Assembly: GCF_001649575.2 (NCBI RefSeq)
Contig: NC_051451.1
Coordinates: forward strand, 24,784,325 to 24,848,324
Source of the DNA: Kryptolebias marmoratus
Taxonomy: Eukaryota > Chordata > Actinopteri > Cyprinodontiformes > Rivulidae
Reading direction: 5' to 3'
DNA length: 64,000 bases
Shown: positions 32,901-44,900 of the stretch, one piece after another
How positions within the stretch are numbered: position 1 is the first letter of the stretch
How the letters are laid out: each line of letters begins with the position of its first letter
The notes under the pieces: generated by a model
Databases searched by the model: none
Seen by the model: the letters and a program-made list of their open reading frames with translations, nothing else
Told to the model about the DNA's origin: nothing
Program-made: the position numbers and the translations under genes

Positions 32901-35900
32901 TTGTTCTGGATTCAGAGCTAATCCGTTTTCTTGGCAGATTGTTCTGCTCGACAAAGTTGACGGGCTGTCAGGGAAGTTGACTGGCTGGCTTAATGCAGGA
33001 GTGTTTTTGAACTGCGTTCTGCCCAAAGTTGGGGAGCTCGCGCTGCCAAAAAGCTGGGAAATAAAATAATTAAACTTCTACTCAACCACAAATGATGGCT
33101 TTTAATGGAAGCCTAAATGCAGCCCAGGCTTGGCTTCTGGTCGAGGCCACTGTTAATTACAGCATCCTCACCAGCTGCTTCAGCCTAAAAGCAAATTTTA
33201 TTTATTTATTTTTGATTTTATTTTTTTGGCCACGCTGGCTTTACTACTCGGTGTGGTAAAGAGCTGCTTTCTGTGCATTTAGGGAGAAAATAAGAGGATC
33301 TCATCTGTTGGTTGTGTCTCAGGAAAGTGACACAGTGCATTAATCTGCCAGGCTGCTCCTCACCTCTAATGAAGTCTGTGAAAAATCCCTTTTAATTAAG
33401 TACAGGGGCTGTGGTCGATGCTTCTCCTTCTTCATTAGAAAAAAGGATTTCTCCTGTCTCACGACTGCCAATGAGTGAGGTGGTGCTGGCGTTGGGCACG
33501 TCTCTCACTTCATGGTCCAATCTATACGATAAAGTAGGAGGTTGAAAGTGAGGGCAGCCAGTTTATGCAAAGTGTTTCTTTTGAATTCAGAGACTTGCTG
33601 CTTGGCCTCTTGAAGGTACTTTTTATAATCCATGGCAACGCGAGGCATCAGTCCTTCATCTTAACAGAATATTACTTCTCATAGATTCACTGAAATGTTG
33701 CCAGACGTTTGGATATTGAGCAGTCGTGGGAGTTGCTTTGAGTAGTTCTCTTTATGAACTACAGGTCATGAAACTGTTTGAATTCTTGTTTAATTACAAA
33801 ATAAACTCATTGCATCTGCAACATATTGGATCTTTTTAAGTTCAGAATGGAATTGCGCGTCGTCTGAAAATTAATATTGCCCCTTCGCAGCCACGTGCTT
33901 CACGCGACTCATGCCGTCACATTTTCACAGCAGCAATCGCTGCAGGCATCGAAGCAGTTGGCGCAGCGGATAAGACCTCTTTAAGTACAGCTTTATTTTA
34001 CTTTAGAAAATATTTTCTAGAATTAAGGTCTTATCATATTCCTCCGGAGAAAATTTAGTACCATTAAACTTAAAGATTTCTGGGCAAATATACGTTTCTG
34101 TCCAGGTATTTTATTTATTTTTTCACAATTTTCAGTGAGTCATTTGTAAAAGAGGCTTTATTATGTATAACATTTGTTACTGAGGATTTGAGGATGACTC
34201 TAAGCTACTACCATATAAAGCTTTTACCTGAAAATGTAACTAAGTTCTTGCTACTTTTGTGTTGGCTAAGGTTGCTTAGCTGTTGCAGCCATTTTGAATA
34301 GAGTAGACTTTAAAAGTTAATTGTAGCGGTACATCCAGTGATTACTTTCTGAGAGTTTCAGTAAAATCCAGCCATTGGTTCATGAGATTTTGCCAACAAA
34401 CGCACACAAAGGCAATTACATGAGTAAGTTTGTTGCTGTTATTTTGAAGTTGGCTTACTCCATTTATTGCAAACGCTATATTTTAATTGCAACATGCAGT
34501 GTCAGTAGCAATGTCCCAATAAGAGCAACAGTGTATGGTGTACAACCCAACGGTGTGTGTGTGGGTGGGCAGCGGAACAGTGTTGGTCTCGCTCGCTGAG
34601 CACAATATACAGTTTGACTCTCGCCACCATAATCTGAATGATTTATGGCGTCTTTTTTGCCGTTAGCCTTTCCGCTGCTTCGTAGTGACACATGGTTGGA
34701 ACGCTGCTATTCTGTGTGGCCTTCGGGCGAGGAAGAGCAGTCATAAAGAATTCAGTTTTCTGCTGGTTGCCATTAAATGTCTGTCAGCGTTTTTATTGTG
34801 CACTATTCCAGCTAAAGGCTACTGAATGTATTTGTAGATCCTTTTTTTTCCTCTTTCTTCTGTGTGTGCCCATAGGAGGAGACGGTGGCTCTGAGAAAGG
34901 AGGGGAGTGGAGTCGTCCTGGACTGCCTGTTACCTCATCTGATAGGCATTGATGAAGACCTGCTCAGGGCTGGAATCAACCTCTATTATTTGAAAGTGAA
35001 TAGGTCTTTCGAAATTAAATGTGAACTCTGTCGAACTTGGCTTTTGTGTCATGATCTTTTAATCTCCACTGCAGGAGGGCAGAACATTGATTGGGAGTGA
35101 TGACGCATTGTGCAGTCAAGATATCGGTGAGTTAAAGTGTACAGCGCTGTTTTTCCCACACCATATGCCCAGCTGCTGCTTTATTCAAACTTTCATGATT
35201 GTATTGTAGTGCTTCATGGACCTGGACTCCTCCGTGAACACTGTGTGCTTGAGAACTGTGCTGGGACTGTGACTCTGTTCCCTCAGGACGGTGCACTGTG
35301 TTCAGTCAATGGCTCTGTGGTCACAGAACACTGCCAGCTGACTCAGGGTAAGCATTTTCACAAAATGTAATCTTTTTTTTTCTCCCTATTCAATAAATGA
35401 GTGAGAAGGAGCAAAGCAAGACTAATAATTTCTAATTCAAATTCACAATTATTTGCCTTGTTAGAGTTGATTACACGATGAAATGACATCACTGCATCTC
35501 ATCTGCAAACAAAATCCACTTTTACGTCCTCAAATTCCCTGCGGCAACGCACTCCAGCCTCGAGTGGATTGTGAACGCCGCTCTCCACAGGGCAGATGCC
35601 ATTTCTTTCACTAAACATTTTGAAGGGCGAGGGGCCCTGGACAAAGCTCTAGACAAAACCCCAGGCCCTACATTTAATTGGCAGATGGAGTTGATGGGGC
35701 CGACAAGTTTTGAAGTGGGCTGAGCATTAACCTTTCAAAGGACGAAGGCGAGCGGAGCTGAAACTCCCGGCCCCCTGAGCGGGCCCTGCTTGCTGTAGCT
35801 TGGAGCTTTAACTGCTTCCTGACTCCTCATCCATATTGCTTTGCTTCTGAGAGATTTAAAAACTCCACACAGAACCAAGCGGCGCAGATTTGGGCTGTAG

Positions 35901-38900
35901 CCGTCTCCTTTATAACCTTTTCAATTTATCCAGTATTCCCGTCAGAAATGGATGCATCTGAAGCTATTTTTTGGAACAAATGAGAGTAATTTTCAGTCCA
36001 ACAGCAGCTGGAATCTACTGGAGGCTTTTCTCAATCATCAGAAATCATTAGTGGCGGCAAGATTAGTATTTGCTGCACTAAAAGTAGAGAAGGAGAATGA
36101 AGCGACCTGAAGGAAATCTGTCATTGTGGCCCATTGAATTCAGGTCTGACATATAAACCCTTATATTACTTCAACCCTGTAGTTTTACAAGGCTCCTCAG
36201 GTTTCCTTGGACCATTTCCTCCGGTAAATAATCTTTATGGTCTAGATCACTGCCAGTCACATTGACGATAGTCTTCCTCATGACATTTTACTTAATTTCC
36301 TCTGCTGAAGAGCATGAACTGAGTTCTTAAAATTCACTGTTTGTCATGAGACACTTCTCATGACCAAGAGCACTGCTGTTAAGTTTCTAGGCAAATAAAA
36401 ACGTGCATTACTGTAACGACTCAGTTCTCAAAAGCTAAATCAAAACAAATTATGGAACGAGAGCAACATGCTGAAAGTGGACAAGAGAAACTAACTCAAA
36501 TATCGATATTTTGATCGATCCGCGCATCACTCCTGGCCATCATCTGTGTAGATGAATTATTACAGTCAGACAAGCGTAGAATCTCAGAGAAGACGTATAA
36601 AGGTGAACCTGCTGCTGAACAGAAAAGTAAAGGTAGATGGAGTAACACGGCTGTCAAGAATAAATATGGGGTGTGTGCAGTGCCATAAAGATGGAGCTTG
36701 GCATTCAAACACACTCAAAACTTCTTCTAAACCAATAACTTTACAGTTTTTATTTGCATAATTGACAAATCTGAGCATGACTACTCACCAATACATCAAA
36801 ATTGTCAAGCTTCTCGACCCCAATTAATTTAAGGACACAATAACCACTGATATAAGAAAACATTGTGTGGATTTTATTTTCTGAATTTTTTTGTTCACTA
36901 GTCTTAATGACCTTTTTCAAACAAGTCATGTTTGAGCTGTTTACCAGCTACTGTTGGACAGTCATTAGTCATTTGACACTTTATTTTCACACGATTTAAT
37001 TCTCTTTAGGTGCAGTCATACAGCTAGGAGGAGGAACCACGCTCCGGTTTAACTGCCCAGCTGAAGGTTTCCAGCTGAGAGACAAACAGGTACAGACAAC
37101 ACCCAGAACATCCACAAACAAGTCCTGGAGTATATTTCTACTGTTTGAGTAAGAAACTATCACTGGATACTCTAAAATCAGCGGAAATGCTTATAGTGAG
37201 CGGTTTATATTAACGTGACACAAAGAAGCTTCACCAGATTCATGCATAGATCTTTCCCTTTGAAGCGTTTAAGTGGCCTGTCACTTAAAATATGGATTAA
37301 AGGTAATCAGATTAAACAAATATTCTTTAAGATGCTTTATTTTGCTATTTTGGTAGAGAGTTTTAGTAACCCTAAACTAAATCATTATACAGCATGAAGT
37401 AACATCCTTCCAGGTGGTTAACCAGTAGCTTCTGTAAATCTTTAAATTTTAAAAGAAAAAAAACATGATTAATTTAGTTTAAAATTATTTGAAAAATAAG
37501 TAAAATCTCACTTTAATAAATCCAGGGCGATGGGTTAGAGTATCAACACTCCCATTTTATTTGGATGAATGTAAAGCTGCTTTATCACTTCTGAATGTAC
37601 AAGTCAGATTGATTTTATACAAAGCTGAAATGCCTAATTTTTAAAATTATTTATTTAACCTTTATTGTACCAGGCAAGATATTAAGTTTATTTAGTGTTG
37701 GCCTGGCAAAACATTGACTCTACTACTCTACTCTAATAAAGTTGTATAAAATTCAAGTGCCATACAATTATTAATAAAAAAATGTTTTCCATGGCACAAT
37801 TACTCCTATTAAATTTAAGCCATTGTGAAAGAATATTTTTACCCAAATGAGTTTTATAAATGTATAAAAATGTCAGTACTTTTTTAATCATGACTGAGTT
37901 TTTCAGGTAAGCTTGTTCTCCATTTTGAATAAATGAATTTCTGCACTCACACATGAAGAACACTGACTTCTTGTACCATTTTATAGCTACAGCTGCACTT
38001 TGTGTTGGTCTGCTTTGTGCTCTTTGTGTTTTTTTGAAAATGGACAACGCTTTAATGTAGCACAGGCTCTCAGCCCTCTCTGTGCTTTCAAAAAGTCCAT
38101 AGCATAAATTTTTTAACATCTGTTCTAAACGAGAGCTTCAAGGCTTCCACATTGGCACAGTCCTGCACTGGAACGGGTAAAACTATCACTTTCAGGTGAT
38201 TTTGATTTCATTTTTAAATGCCTAGTTTATATTTTTGTTATTTCTGCCTAATTGCAGCCAGTTTTACATTTTGACTCAATGTGAGAAAACCACAAAATAA
38301 GAAGTAATGATCTCATTAAACCTTGTGGAAGGCCAGCTATAGTTAGTCACTTCATTTGGTGAGACTGTCAGATTTTTATACGTAATATATACCAAAAGTG
38401 AGCCAGTGTATAATTTAAGTCTATCACAGGCAGTTGTCACTCGTTTTTTTTCTTTAAGTTGTTTCTTATTCTGTTTTCTGCAGAGAGAGCTGCCATCTGC
38501 CTTCTCCAAATCTACTGAGGATCCATCCACGGTCATGCAGCAAAATTCAGGGTAAAATATCCCGTATGCCGGCATTTTCTGTAGCTTTCTGCACTCTGAC
38601 CAAAACTGGGCTCCGTCCGCCTCGGTCTCTGCAATCCCCGCTTATTGAGAACCATTCATCAGGTATGTAGAGCAAATCAAAGCCATAAATCACGGCTGCA
38701 TTTATGTGAGAAATGGGAACGCGTGGAAAAAAAGCTGTTCTGTAGTGCTTCATGCTGAGTTAGAATCATACCGGACAAGTCTCCTGCAACCGAGGACATG
38801 TCCCAAATCACCTCTAGTTCACGAGGTACTGAGCAGCCCAGTGTGCAATTCCCAGAATTACTGTAGTGCACTTCAAATTCAGCTTCCCAGCAAATTCCCA

Positions 38901-41900
38901 TGATGCAGTGATTGTTTAAAAAAAAAAAAAATCACTGGTACTTTGCTGGACCTGCAGTCATTCTGATCACGGCCCAAGTTCTTTTCCTGCTTTTAATACC
39001 GTATTAAACACGTTTCAGAAGAAACTACTGGAAGGTTTTCCAGGTCATAAAGTGTTAAGCAGTTTTACTGATGTGAGCTTGGTGTTAGTGGTTTAAAGTC
39101 ACATGGCCAAAAACAAGAACATTTTGGTTAAAAGGTTGAAATTTTGAAAAATACTTCAATATAACACCTGTGAGTCAATCAGGGCTAACTTCAGCCAATC
39201 AGAACAACATAACTGGTCTGGTAGAGCCAATCAGTGACTAGTAGCTGCTGCTGATGATCATTGTTACTCCTAAAATTGTCCCTGATTTGATTCTGTATTT
39301 CTCCTACAAGTGCAGACATTGCAGCCTGCAAGATGGATTCTTTATGATTTTGTGAAGTTTATGAGAATCTGCTTTGGTCTCAACTTATGCACACTTGTCA
39401 GAGTATATATTGCTTTAATTAACAAGGATTGTAGAGAGTTAGATATATCTTTTTGTTTTGAAGTTGTTAAACTGGCATCAGTCTTGTGCTCTTAAGTTTA
39501 AATGTACTAAATTTGCTTGATGAGCAAAATTATCTGTTGTTCAGGGGAGAAAAGTTTCTGAAAGACCTTTTGTAGTATAATGATGGAACTTTGTCTCAAG
39601 CATTAAGAAAATGTGAGGTGTATTGCTTCTCGAAGTAAAAAATTATTCCCAAGTTGGTTTTGTTTTAGGTTAGAGCTGCAAATATAAAACATATTGATAT
39701 TGCAATATCATTGAACAAAGTGCATGCAGAAAATACAAGTTTGGCTGTAAAAAATTGCTTCCTACTTCTCTAAAAGCGTAGCTGTTGCATGGAGTGTTGC
39801 GAGCAAAACGTGGGTTTATCAAAATACTAATTGCATGTTTTTTGAATATTGTGTAGCCAAATTGCAGATTTAAGTTAGGCCTGTTTTTATTTAGTACTTT
39901 TACACTTCTTTCATATCTTGCTACAAAAATAAATATTCCTAAATTGTAATTTAAAAAAAAGTGAACGGAAATGAAAGCGAATCTCACCTGAACCTTCTTA
40001 TTGTGCAACTATTGTCACTTAACTGTGATAATGAAGTGACATGACTTTATTAACCGGATTTATAAGCGTCCATGGTCACTTGGGATGCCTCAGTACCGTA
40101 AAGGTCAGTCTCAGTACCGTCTGTAAAGTTTAACTGAACTAGACTTGACTATTTGCCAGTTTGCTGCAGTTTTGCTCTTTTTGTTTTTAACGGAATACAC
40201 GTGAAAGTCTTAGACATCATCTGACATCTCTATGCCCCACCAAGGCCTTGGAATTGTGTGACAGTTCATTGATCTGTCACTGTCTCAGGGTTCACTGAAT
40301 TAGTGTCCAAAATCCAATTCTCTCGTCAGTGATTCACCATGGACTGAAGTAAGGAGCAATTTGAGACTTCCCCCTGGTCTTCGTTGATCTGCTAACCCTG
40401 ATGTTTTACAGCACGTGGAGCAGTTTGACATGTAATTTCCTTCACACTGCAGCATCCCCCTCCCAAAAAAGTGAACTTTCTGCTTGTGTGATTATTACTG
40501 CTTTCACTCAGACACCTGCAGCCCAGGTCCACTCCTCTGTTTGATTTAGATATGAAAGGATGATTACACTCATGCAGTACTCTGTTACTGTAAGGCTGCC
40601 GTTTGTCATTTGCACAGCTGCTATCTTCATTATCCCGCTTGAGAAACACTTGGTTTGTTGCTGGAAGAGGAAAAGTAGTTTGTGGATACAGACTGATGGT
40701 TGCAGGCTGTGTTTCAAGTTAGAAACCGAGGATTCATTCAAAGTACATTTGACTTTTTGGATTCCTGTGCTGTTGTCCATTTTTACTTGAACATGCATCA
40801 TGAAATATTAAACAACAGTACTTTATTTTCCTTCCCTAACCTCCAACACTGAACTATCATCTATTCAGGCTCTTAATATAAGCAGTGAGGAATGCTCTTT
40901 TTCATCTGTATATGTATTCTGTTCTTGTTCTGCTTCTTACCTCACTTTGCATAAACTCCCTTGCAGCAAGGACAGAATTGATCTCAATAATCTTGGAAAT
41001 AACCCTCAGCTGTAAGTAAGAGCAAATAATTTGAATTCAAACGCTGGGTGTAGATGTGTTTCTCTCTGGGAGGGACAGGAGATATCTGTGAACTGACCTG
41101 CAGCTGTTCGGGGACGTGCTCCTTTGCAACAAAAGCAGCCTGCCCATTATCGTCTGAATCAGTTTCAGATTGTCTCCAGTTTACAGGCAGAAGGGAATTC
41201 TATTAACATAAAATTAACCTACTCTAAGGACATGTATGCATTATATGTATATCCTGATTTACTTTGTGATCAAGCATTTGCTCAGTTCAGATTTTCTAAC
41301 CTTTTCTTGTCTCTAAACATCAGTAAAATCATATTTCTCTGGAGGTGGTGCAGAAATAACATCTAAAATGTTTAACATTCATAATTAGGATGGTTCACTA
41401 AAGCATTTATTCATATACAAGAGTTAAATTAGCCCTTACTGACATTGTTCTTTAAAGTTTCTTTTATTTTGCGCAGTATCTGCTGAGATTAGAAATCGAC
41501 TTTGGAGTGAGATTGTGCAAAGAGGCGTAACATTTGGAATAATAAACTCTGGTAGTCTCATGAATTTAATAACTTTCATGGAAAAATACTTTAACTAATT
41601 TGCAAAAGGCAATATAAATGATCAAAATTTGAACCTTTTTTTTTTGAATAGGCAAGGCTGTGATTTTTAGTCATTTGCTAATTGTGGTTGATCGTTTTTA
41701 AAGCCACTTCCTCCAAAATCAGAAAGGAGGTTGTTTGAGGATCCTTTCAGCTCCTTTCCTCACTACCACAAGAAAATTAACTTTCTCCCTTTTTTGACTT
41801 CTCACAGCTGCTGTTAATAGCTTTTATTCATCAAAGTAACTTAAGTTGCACTACTTGTGTATCTCATTCAGTTAGAAAAGTGTTAGATTCTGCATATTTA

Positions 41901-44900
41901 AAAGATGCATCACATATTTGCCAAAATGCACAAAACTTCAGTTTCAGTCTCACTGAATTCTGAGTCTTTATGATGAAGTGACCAGCAAGATGTGCAGCCC
42001 CATTTTCACCAATGAAAATGACGAGGCGTATCCTGTATGTGTGTATTTTTATGGTTTAGGTTATCCTGGTTTAATTATTTGATTTGCTGCTTTCACCAGA
42101 ATCTTGTTGTAAGACAGAATGATAGCCTTATCTTTGAGCGGCTAATTTTTACAAATCATGACTTACTGGGTCCACAGCTTGAAAAACTGCTTTCTAGGCT
42201 GTGCACATTGTTTTATTGCCCACATGTTACCCACCTCAGCTCACTTTGTTCTCACCTTGGCAGCTGCCCTGTATTATTGGTTTATTCTACTGGAGAAAAA
42301 AAATTAAATTAAGACATGCAGATTTAGGCCAAAAAAAAATACAAAAATTTGTGTGGATTTTAGACCAGGATGTTTGTCAGAAGAGAGTATCTGTGCAGGT
42401 GTCAAAATACAGCTGAGATGGGTTTGAGACTCCTACAATTTATGTTAAATATTCAAAATTCAAGTGAAAAGATTGCGACTTCAGGAAACTGAGAACTCTG
42501 TGAATGTTAAGACCTTCTGGAGACAACCAGCAGTCACAGCCGAGTGAGAGATTATCTTTACAGATGCATTTTATTATCAGATGGCTCAAATATTCTTCAT
42601 AACCAAATGCAAGTAAAACAAAAATAAATTCAACATGAAACACTGTAGTTCGCTATCAGCAGAGGCTCAGACCAAGAACTTTGATGGGTATTGATCTTAG
42701 CCTTTAGTTTGTTTTTTTTTTAGACCACGTATAGCTGCAATACAATCTGTTTTAGAAGTGAGGATAAGGCAAGTTTAGTTAAGTTGATCTTTATAACCAT
42801 GAATGTGTGAAAGGCTGACAAAGTTTTAATGTTTTGAACAAAATCTTCAGATGTTCAGCCTGCAGACAGTTCTGTCAGGCCTCGTCTCCCTCCTGTGTCT
42901 CGGGAACGGCCAGTTTTGTCGTACTGTAACAGTTAAACCCTTCGTATGTGAGCCACATGTGGGTCACGGGAAAGAAAAAAAAAAAATTATCAAATTGTTA
43001 ACCTCGTATCTGTGAGCTGACAAGCATCAGTGAGTGCAGGCCATCCTCGGTACTGATCCTCAGGATTTGCAGAAATCCTTTAATCATCACCAGAACCTGA
43101 GCTCTGTCCCTTTTGTTGATGTTGTGAATGCTTTACTTCTGCTGCTGTCACCCTTTGTCAACCTGCTGATGCACACAAAGCTCTGCTAAAGCTGCCGTTC
43201 GCAGTTTAAAAAAAAAAAAAAAAAATCAAATTCTGAGCTGCATATTTGGGTTTCCGCTCCCCTCCTCTGGAGTGCCGAGTGTTGTATGTAAATCCTCAAA
43301 TCAACATGCACAGATTCTATTTAATTTCACAGCTAGCAGAGTGTCTCTAATCTCATTCAGCCATTTGGGGTGTTTGCTTTTCAAATCTAATGGATGTTTT
43401 TTTTTGTGTGTGAGGAGGGTCTTGAGGGTTATTGCAGTTTTCTTTTGACTGCCAACTATTCGGGGTCTCCAGTGTCACACCACATCAAATAATTAAATTT
43501 GTTCTTGAAAACAAAGAGCCTGGCAACAAAGAGAGGAGCCACAATAGTATTATGCACGCACCTCATCTTATCAAATTGCGTTTTACTTTTTTTTTTCTTC
43601 TTTTGTTAATGTGAAATTTATTTATTTTAATTTGCGTTTGTTCACCACAGCCATTTTATCCAAATGGAAGCATTGGAAGAGAGCGAGTCTAAAGACCCTA
43701 AAGTTTGTCTTAAATCTACTTCAACGGTGAAGCTCATGACCACAGTATGTATTTTCTTTCTTCATTAAGTCACAAATCACACTTTGGCTAAAGCTAAATG
43801 TATAAAAGTGACTGATCTTTGCAGATTGTTTATTTTTATTGTGATCCAGAAATATTAGCAAGACTTTGTGTGATAATTGCAAAGCTTCATTGCCAATGTT
43901 GTTATAATTTATTTTAAATTTCTAAAGCAAATGTCAATGCCTTCTCCATCCAGGCCCAATACAGATTTATGAGCCATGAAACACTTTTTCCCTGGGCTTG
44001 TTATGTGTGTTTATTATGCACATATTCAAACCTTTTTACGCGTTCCTGTAGGGGTTTCAAAGGAAATGACACTTTGTGAAAGCATAGAGCTGTGAGAGCA
44101 CACAAGCATTTTGGTTTTTATAAACGCACCTTGTTATTTTTTACTTCATTTCCCCTCATTTTGTCTTTGTGCTTTCAAATATAATTGAACGCATAAATAA
44201 GAATTTGCTTCCAAAGTGAGCTGAATTAGAATGATTCTCTGTAATGCCAGAGATTTGTGGTAATTTGCATAAAACAGGGTTTTTGGACATCTTTGAAAGT
44301 TTTCTTTTTATTTTTTCTCTCTCCCCTTTCTTACCCACCTGTATAATATAAACTAGGCCATTCCTGAAAGAGATCCTGTCCCTCACAACAGTTTGGAGTC
44401 GGATGGAGACGCATTACAAGGTGGAGTAAGCATCAGGGATGGCCAGGAGCAGGAGAGGGACTTGTGTCATAAATCAGGGCCAGAGCTCATGTCTGAGAGG
44501 CCACAGAGGAGAGCTCAGAGTGGAGCTGCTGTTGCAAGTTATAATGGAGAAGAGGTTTGGTCAGGGGATGCAAGCCTCCAGCAGACAAGTGTCCTGGGCC
44601 CAGGTGATGGATGTGGCATGAAGCCAGAAGGGAATGCTAATGAGATCCAAGGTGTTGTGACTGACTGCTATAAGGGGAGTCCTGGCTCTGGTGGGAGCTC
44701 ATTAGAAAGCCTGTCCCACCTGCAGAGAAACAGAGGAAGTGGCTTCGCATCGGTCCTCCCGGAGACCGGCACTCATTCTCAGCTCAACAGAAAGCCCCTC
44801 AACACTCAAACAGCCCGCTGTCCAACCAAAGACGCAGCTTCTGAGGAACAGCGTTGTTGCAAAGAGATGAATGAATCTGGACGTTTGGAGGACATCCCAG

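Larger units (their letters stand above)
28107..34875. other. Kinesin intron 11, long, with unique stretches
   Basis: 6769 bp with no coding exon. The flanking residues NILQ / [10 protein letters not shown] join directly by comparison with KIF16B, so none is missing here. It holds three copies of the dispersed family (29862-30465, 31685-32345, 34185-34425). Between them is non-repetitive sequence. Around 29630-29850 it contains AATTAGGAGATCTTGATTAC and TTAATTAAAG, homeodomain-type AT cores. Whether any of this is conserved cannot be told from one genome. Confidence 0.6.

Noticed and set aside
38552..43650. Missing coiled-coil/PX exons in intron 16
   Set aside because: None seen on reading, and exon 16 (phase 2) joins exon 17 perfectly.
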